Positions 4,790 to 8,940 of a stretch of DNA of 8,940 bases are shown one piece after another. Source of the stretch: Candidatus Zixiibacteriota bacterium (GTDB lineage: Bacteria; Zixibacteria; MSB-5A5; JAABVY01; JAHJOQ01); contig DAOVLC010000035.1 of the NCBI GenBank assembly GCA_030631455.1, forward strand, positions 1 to 8,940. Direction: 5' to 3'. Each line of letters starts with the position of its first letter. The first letter of the stretch is position 1. The position numbers were made by a program, and so were the translations under genes. Under the pieces are notes generated by a model. It was given only the letters and a program-made list of their open reading frames with translations, was not told where the DNA came from and did not search any database.

Positions 4790-5683
4790 ATGGAAAAAAA
4801 ACCAATCACACGCCGTGACTTCATTCGGGGAGCTACCTGTGCCGCTCTGGGCACAGCCGCGGGATTATCATTTGCATTCGGAGGGGAAGAGAAAGCGCTA
4901 CCCCTGGTTCGAGCAGTTCTGATTAGGCACAAAGATGCCGTCGATGCGAAAGGTGTTGTCAATCCGACAGTGATTCAGAAAATGATGGATGATGCGGTGG
5001 TCGCGCTTTTCGATGTAGAGAAACCGATTGATGCGTGGAAGCTGATGATCAAACCGGAGGATATTGTCGGGATCAAGTCTAACGTCTCAGGCCCACCATC
5101 GACACCCGGTGAACTGGAGAAAGCGCTCACGAAACGCATCCTCGAGGTTGGTGTATCCAAGAAAAATATTGATATCGGAGATCGCGGTGTTCTGAGGCAA
5201 AAGGTCTTCCTGAATTCAACCGCTCTGATTAATGTCCGTCCGATCAGAACGCACCACTGGTCAGGAGTCGGTAGTTTAATCAAAAACTACATAATGTTCG
5301 ATCCGAACCCGCCGAATTACCACGACAACTACTGCGCCGATCTGGCTAAACTCTGGGAACTACCTGTGGTAAAGGGCAAGACGCGACTGAACATACTGGT
5401 TCTACTTACACCTCTTTTTCACGGTATCGGGCCGCATCACTACGATCCGAAATACACCTGGAATTACAACGGTCTGCTGGTCGGCACCGATCCTGTTGCG
5501 CTCGACTCAATCGGTTTGCATCTGCTGCAGGCAAAACGGCGCGAGTATTTCGAGAAAGATTCCCCGATCAGGCCGACTCCTCACCATGTGATGTTCGCCG
5601 ACACGAGGCACAAACTCGGCACGAGCGATCTCAACAAAATCGAGCTGATCAAACTTGGCTGGGAGAAAGACATTCTGATATAA
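4790..5683 (+). CDS. Tat-exported DUF362 domain protein (297 aa)
   Basis: Residues 7-15 (TRRDFIRGA) form a twin-arginine motif followed by a hydrophobic alanine/glycine stretch to about 30, so the protein should be exported folded by Tat. The rest fits DUF362: KPEDIVGIKSN (about 88-98), LINVRPIRTHHWSGVGSLIKNYI (147-169) and GTDPVALDSIGLHLLQ (232-247). The family's reaction is not established. Some members carry ferredoxin-like CxxC clusters, which this one lacks (only C17 in the signal and C182). Tat export usually implies folding or cofactor loading in the cytoplasm. GAGGAG (4774-4779) precedes the ATG by ten bases. It is the last gene of the operon and converges on the response regulator 53 bases away; no clear terminator is visible between them. 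Confidence 0.85.
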   Translation: MEKKPITRRDFIRGATCAALGTAAGLSFAFGGEEKALPLVRAVLIRHKDAVDAKGVVNPTVIQKMMDDAVVALFDVEKPIDAWKLMIKPEDIVGIKSNVSGPPSTPGELEKALTKRILEVGVSKKNIDIGDRGVLRQKVFLNSTALINVRPIRTHHWSGVGSLIKNYIMFDPNPPNYHDNYCADLAKLWELPVVKGKTRLNILVLLTPLFHGIGPHHYDPKYTWNYNGLLVGTDPVALDSIGLHLLQAKRREYFEKDSPIRPTPHHVMFADTRHKLGTSDLNKIELIKLGWEKDILI

Positions 5684-5736
5684 CGCGGTCAGAGACGCCT
5701 TCGTTGCGTTGTTGCTACTGGCCTACACCGTTACAT

Positions 5737-7095
5737 TCACTCCCGTGCGGCTTCCGTGATGCTGTATTTCTTCATGCGATAGATAAGCACGTGCCGAGGG
5801 ATATTGAGATACTTGGCCGCCTTAGTCCGGTTCCAGCCGAATCGATTCAGAGCATTTACGACCAACATCTCTTCAGCTTCCTGATAAGTCATATGATTCG
5901 TGATCTCATTCTCTGCAACATTGCCGTTGACTGAATCAAGCGCACCGAAGTCTTCCGGAAGGTCATCTCCAGTGAGAACATCACCGCTTCGCAGAATTGT
6001 CATTCGTTCGATCAGATTCTCCAGTTCCCTGACATTCCCCGGCCAACGATGTTCTCTTAATGTCTTCATCAGTTCGGGTGCAAGTTTGATGTTCTGGCCG
6101 CCCCCATGTTTCCGAATGAACTCCTTTATCAGGATTGGTATGTCTTCCCTACGCTCTCGAAGTGGAGGGACGATGATCGGGATTACATTCAATCGATAAA
6201 AGAGATCCTCTCGAAACTTACCCGATGCCACTCGCTCTCTCAGGTTAACGTTGCTGGTTGCGATCAGTCTTACGTCAACTTCGATTGATTTCTCCGAGCC
6301 AACAGGCTCGATCACTCGCTCTTGAATAGCCCTCAGCAATTTCGCCTGTAGATCGATTCCAAGCTCGCTGATCTCATCCAGCAACAGTGTCCCGGCGTCA
6401 GCCAGTTCGAATTTCCCCTTCTTATTCTTAACAGCCCCGGTGAATGCGCCCTTCTCATGGCCGAACAGTTCGGATTCGATCAGATCTCTTGGGATTGCAG
6501 CACAGTTGATCGCAACGAAGCTGTTTCCCGATCGTGCGCTCCTCGAATGAATCGCACGAGCCACGACTTCCTTGCCTGTGCCCGATTCGCCGGAAAGCAG
6601 TACCGATGCATCCGTTGGGGCGATTTTCTCCACCACACTCATCATCTCCTTGAATGCCTTCGAAACGCCGATGATGCTCTTTGACCCGGTCCATTCCCGC
6701 AGCTGACTCTTCAGCAATGTGTTTTCCTTCTCGAGCTTCTTGAACTGAAATGCCTTGTCGATTATCAGGAAAAGTTTATCATCATCGAACGGTTTCGTTA
6801 GATAATCAAACGCTCCCAATTTGACTGCCTGCACCGCCTGCGGAACGGTAGCGTATGCTGTCATCAGAATTACCTTGATATCTGGCTGAATCCCACTCGA
6901 CTCCTCCAGCAATTGAATACCATCAACCTTCGGCATTCTGATATCGGCAATGAGAAGATCAAATGACCGCTTCCTAAGCTCCTTGAGGGCTTCCTCGCCA
7001 TTTTCCACGGCGGTGACCTCGTATCCTTTCTTCTGAAGCTTGAATTGAATCACGCGCCTCAGTGCATTATCATCATCTGCCAACAAGACATTCAT
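5737..7095 (-). CDS. NtrC-family sigma-54-dependent response regulator (452 aa)
   Basis: The order is receiver, AAA+ and Fis-type HTH. The receiver (1-118) has the acidic pocket D7-D9, phosphoacceptor D51 (ADIRMP), T79 and K101. The AAA+ domain (about 138-370) has Walker A GESGTGKE (169-176), the sigma-54 contact loop GAFTGA (216-221), Walker B LLLDE (237-241) and the WPGNVREL sensor-II region (351-358). The C-terminal HTH is at 421-446 ([15 protein letters not shown]). All catalytic motifs are intact, so it should be an active ATP-driven activator of RpoN promoters, controlled by phosphorylation from the kinase gene 7 bases upstream. Length is normal. The ribosome site is weak (AAGAG), consistent with coupling to the kinase stop codon. 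Likely targets are the divergent efflux gene, its own operon, and possibly the other sigma-54 promoters in this window. It resembles the ZraR/AtoC group, but the signal cannot be assigned. Confidence 0.95.
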   Translation of the reverse strand: MNVLLADDDNALRRVIQFKLQKKGYEVTAVENGEEALKELRKRSFDLLIADIRMPKVDGIQLLEESSGIQPDIKVILMTAYATVPQAVQAVKLGAFDYLTKPFDDDKLFLIIDKAFQFKKLEKENTLLKSQLREWTGSKSIIGVSKAFKEMMSVVEKIAPTDASVLLSGESGTGKEVVARAIHSRSARSGNSFVAINCAAIPRDLIESELFGHEKGAFTGAVKNKKGKFELADAGTLLLDEISELGIDLQAKLLRAIQERVIEPVGSEKSIEVDVRLIATSNVNLRERVASGKFREDLFYRLNVIPIIVPPLRERREDIPILIKEFIRKHGGGQNIKLAPELMKTLREHRWPGNVRELENLIERMTILRSGDVLTGDDLPEDFGALDSVNGNVAENEITNHMTYQEAEEMLVVNALNRFGWNRTKAAKYLNIPRHVLIYRMKKYSITEAARE

Positions 7096-7102
7096 AGTTA
7101 AT

Positions 7103-8158
7103 TCAGCTCTTGATTAACGGTATGCGAATCTCTACTTCAGTTCCCACTCTCTCTTCGCTACGCACGGCTATTTCTCCGTTGTGACTATCAACAATAGACT
7201 TAACAATCGCCATCCCGAGTCCTGTTCCGGATGGATTCGTCGTAAAGAATGGCTCAAAGATTCTCTCAAGATCACTCTCGCTGATCCCCCTGCCTTTATC
7301 CTTAACCGTAACAACTGCTGAGTCGGAGTTCTGTTTCTTAAGTGATACACTAATAGTAGTTCCCTTTTCAGAGGCACTAACGGCATTCAAAAGCAGGTTG
7401 AGCATCATCTGATGGATTTTCTCCTTGTCTCCCTTGATTCTGAGTCCGGTCTCGAAATCGTCAATCAGCTTAATGCCGGCAGCAGAAGCTTGCGCCTCAA
7501 TCTGCCTGAGACTCGCCCTCAAAACCTCCACCAGATCAAGCTTCTCGAGTTTCGTTTCCCTTGGTCTTGCGAATTCAAGAAACTCAGTCACTGAACTGTC
7601 GATTCTTTTTATCTCTCTGGACACAATCTGTCTGAATTCTTCCTTCTCCGGCTCGGATGTGGTTTCATCACTCATTATCTCGAATGCACCCTTGATCGAC
7701 GCGAGCGGGTTCTTTATCTCGTGAGTCACGCCAGCGGCTATCTGCCCGACTGTCGATAGTTTTTGAGAGCGCTCAAGCTGGAGCTGGGTTTCCGCCTGTT
7801 TACTTCTGGCGGACATCTGCCGATCAATCAACGCGCCCGCCAGAATCGCAATGGCGAAGTAAAATACAATCTCGACCAACTCACCAACTAGATCATGAAC
7901 GTTGAGAGCAGACCCAAGAATGAGTGGGAGGACAAGTGCGGAAATCGCCGTCGCCGTGAAGAGTCCACCACGTAGCCCGAACCAGGAAGCGCCTATCACT
8001 ATCGGTATGTAGCAGAACCTGCCGTGGATAGCATGAACCCAGTGTACGTGCCCAAAGATCGGCTCAAGCACCCAACCATAATGAATCCCAAGTGTGAGTG
8101 CCGAAAGTGCTGCAAGTATCGATATCTTGATTCTCTTATCTCCCGGTGTCAAAAACAA
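7103..8158 (-). CDS. Membrane sensor histidine kinase, partner of the sigma-54 regulator (351 aa)
   Basis: The N-terminal third (11-112) is hydrophobic, with about four membrane segments and no periplasmic sensor domain. A linker helix follows (113-135), then the phosphoacceptor H146 in THEIKNPL, the N box (N254/N258 in LNLLLNAV), G1 DKGRGIS (287-293), the F box FEPFFTT (301-307) and G2 GTGLGMAI (311-318). All kinase motifs are intact. The loop after the first segment is rich in possible ligands (H37, H39, H42, H45, C49), followed by the YIPI...WFGLRGG motif seen in other integral-membrane NtrB/AtoS-like sensors. The start is TTG 8158, with AGGAG (8165-8169) six bases upstream. A nearby ATG is out of frame. 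It phosphorylates the regulator encoded directly downstream. Position next to an efflux gene suggests it senses a metal or envelope stress, but this is inference. Confidence 0.92.
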   Translation of the reverse strand: MFLTPGDKRIKISILAALSALTLGIHYGWVLEPIFGHVHWVHAIHGRFCYIPIVIGASWFGLRGGLFTATAISALVLPLILGSALNVHDLVGELVEIVFYFAIAILAGALIDRQMSARSKQAETQLQLERSQKLSTVGQIAAGVTHEIKNPLASIKGAFEIMSDETTSEPEKEEFRQIVSREIKRIDSSVTEFLEFARPRETKLEKLDLVEVLRASLRQIEAQASAAGIKLIDDFETGLRIKGDKEKIHQMMLNLLLNAVSASEKGTTISVSLKKQNSDSAVVTVKDKGRGISESDLERIFEPFFTTNPSGTGLGMAIVKSIVDSHNGEIAVRSEERVGTEVEIRIPLIKS

Positions 8159-8187
8159 TTCACTCTCCTCATTTCTACAAGATCATA

Positions 8188-8203
8188 CGCAATTGGTGTG
8201 CCG
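8188..8203 (-). promoter_or_regulatory. Sigma-54-like promoter of the kinase-regulator operon
   Basis: The minus strand reads CGGCAC-ACCAA-TTGCG. GG and GC are exactly ten bases apart, with two mismatches at less conserved positions of the consensus. The predicted start near 8177 gives a 19-base leader containing the AGGAG of the kinase TTG start. A TATGAT overlaps the site but has no matching -35. If real, the operon is autoregulated by its own regulator. Confidence 0.6.
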
Positions 8204-8284
8204 TGCTTAGATTGAGTTGACCAACTGGACTCCAACCGTAAGTCAGATATTGGCTTCTCCTCAGTCTACCTCGACAGCAACAAC

Positions 8285-8314
8285 CTATCAACGCATAAAT
8301 ATAACCCTTGATAG
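8285..8314. promoter_or_regulatory. CTATCAA-N16-TTGATAG inverted repeat, candidate shared enhancer
   Basis: Two perfect 7-base arms (8285-8291 and 8308-8314) with outer CAAC/GTTG similarity lie between the two divergent sigma-54 promoters. They are about 110-140 bases from the efflux -24 element and 80-110 from the kinase -24 element, the usual range for a regulator binding upstream and looping. The 16-base gap places the arms about two helical turns apart. Binding by the encoded regulator is inferred. Confidence 0.5.
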
Positions 8315-8324
8315 TTGAAAAATG

Positions 8325-8351
8325 AAGAATATTCGTGAACAATAAAGAATA
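8325..8351. repeat. AAGAATA direct repeats, 20 bases apart
   Basis: AAGAATA occurs at 8325-8331 and 8345-8351; the first copy is part of the palindrome GAATATTC. The repeat start-to-start distance of 20 bases is about two helical turns. The stretch is AT-rich, so chance is a real alternative. It could be a second activator site or a bend upstream of the efflux promoter. Confidence 0.3.
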
Positions 8352-8421
8352 ATCTACACCATCTGTGGAGCATTTTCTCCTGTGAGTTTTTAAGATATTG
8401 TAGTTCATGCGATTAGCGACT

Positions 8422-8437
8422 TGGCACACTATTTGAT
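8422..8437 (+). promoter_or_regulatory. Sigma-54-like promoter of the efflux gene
   Basis: The plus strand reads TGGCAC-ACTAT-TTGAT, preceded by the favoured T. The -24 box is perfect. The -12 box has GA instead of GC at the correct ten-base distance, which would make the site weaker. Predicted start of transcription is near 8448. This leaves a 25-base leader with AAAGGA before ATG 8473 but almost none before the ATG at 8452. Confidence 0.7.
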
Positions 8438-8472
8438 ATATCGGACGGGTAATGAAAGGATTTGATGAGAAA

Positions 8473-8940
8473 ATGAACAAGTCATTGCCAAATGCGACTT
8501 CAGTATTGGCCATAACATGTGTACATATGGCCATTATCATTGTTCTGGCTCTTGCATTGTCGCCAGCCAACCTGGTTGGGATGGACAGGAACCAAGCTAG
8601 AAGCGTCGCTGACTCGCTATCATACATCTTTGATAGTGATGGAAGCCTCTCCGCATTCAATCCCGACGGCGGACTGTCGCACTACGTTTCGTATGCAGCG
8701 AAGAACAACCCTGAGGTGAGAGCATCATACTACCAATGGATCGCGCAACTGGAAAAGTCAGGATACGCAGGAGCATTACCGGATCCGATGATATCTTATG
8801 GCAGATTCATTGAAAACGTCGAGACACGTGTCGGCCCCCAGGAGCAACGATTCGGGCTTCGTCAGACTTACCCGTGGTTTGGAACCCTTGGAGCGAAGGA
8901 TGATGTTGCGTTTGAGGTGTCCAACGCTGCGTTCAAGAGA
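8473..8940 (+). CDS. TolC/CusC-type outer-membrane efflux protein, N-terminal 156 aa, cut by window end
   Basis: A signal peptide (about 1-33, with AIIIVLALAL) is followed by the start of an outer-membrane efflux domain. The recognisable pieces are YAAKNNPEVRASYYQWIAQL (74-93), ALPDPMISYGRFI (101-113), VETRVGPQEQRFGLRQ and TYPWFGTLG. The VETRVGPQ/PWFGTL pattern is typical of TolC-like partners of heavy-metal RND pumps, which form the outer-membrane channel of a tripartite exporter. The pump and adaptor genes would be expected just beyond the window. An in-frame ATG at 8452 would give a seven-residue extension, but it lies only about four bases after the predicted sigma-54 transcription start and has no ribosome site; I prefer 8473. 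It diverges from the sensor kinase operon, which probably controls it. Confidence 0.88.
   Translation, partial: MNKSLPNATSVLAITCVHMAIIIVLALALSPANLVGMDRNQARSVADSLSYIFDSDGSLSAFNPDGGLSHYVSYAAKNNPEVRASYYQWIAQLEKSGYAGALPDPMISYGRFIENVETRVGPQEQRFGLRQTYPWFGTLGAKDDVAFEVSNAAFKR

Noticed and set aside
5684..5736. Possible bidirectional terminator between DUF362 and the response regulator (AACGC...GCGTT)
   Set aside because: Only a 5-bp stem around a long loop and no clear U-tract on either strand.
8175..8660. Minus-strand 161-codon frame upstream of the kinase
   Set aside because: It is antisense to the efflux gene start, crosses both divergent promoters and has no recognisable domain.
1..8940. CRISPR arrays, transposon inverted repeats, rRNA
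   Set aside because: I saw no regularly spaced repeats, no transposase and no rRNA-like sequence in the window.

Overview
The window looks like chromosomal sequence from an uncultured, probably Gram-negative bacterium. The signs are a TolC-type outer-membrane protein, a Tat-exported DUF362 protein, a DUF6599 protein, a sigma-54 (RpoN) response regulator and likely TTG starts. The combination would suit a Zixibacteria-like or related candidate phylum. That placement is an impression from protein style only; no marker gene is present to settle it.

Layout. (1) 1-834: a glycoside hydrolase fragment (minus strand) and the C-terminal remnant of a serine recombinase (plus strand) meet head to head near base 306, both missing their 5' parts. 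The recombinase frame ends inside the 3' end of an elongator tRNA-Met(CAT) gene, the usual sign of an element border at a tRNA. (2) 1070-1738, minus strand: a two-gene operon of small zinc-ribbon proteins with identical CxxC-x12-CxxC spacing. The 58-aa first gene is easy to miss. (3) 2048-2611, minus strand: a 73-aa soluble protein followed by a 107-aa membrane protein. (4) 2948-5683, plus strand: a tight three-gene operon of a 14-cysteine protein, a secreted DUF6599 protein and a Tat-exported DUF362 protein. (5) 5737-8158, minus strand: a membrane histidine kinase and an NtrC-family sigma-54 activator. (6) 8473-end, plus strand: the N-terminal part of a TolC/CusC-type outer-membrane efflux protein, divergent from the kinase.

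The main unifying observation is regulatory. Four sequences with sigma-54 architecture (GG-N10-GC or close to it) sit just upstream of four transcription units: the zinc-ribbon operon, the 73-aa/membrane-protein operon, the kinase-regulator operon and the efflux gene. In each case the predicted transcription start leaves a short leader (about 19-34 nt) before the start codon I prefer. One match is perfect (TGGCAC-N5-TTGCA). Since the window also encodes a sigma-54 activator, the simplest model is a local RpoN regulon. In it, a membrane sensor and its regulator autoactivate, switch on the efflux gene, and may also switch on two operons of uncharacterised small proteins. The promoters are read directly from sequence; the shared control by this particular regulator is inference.
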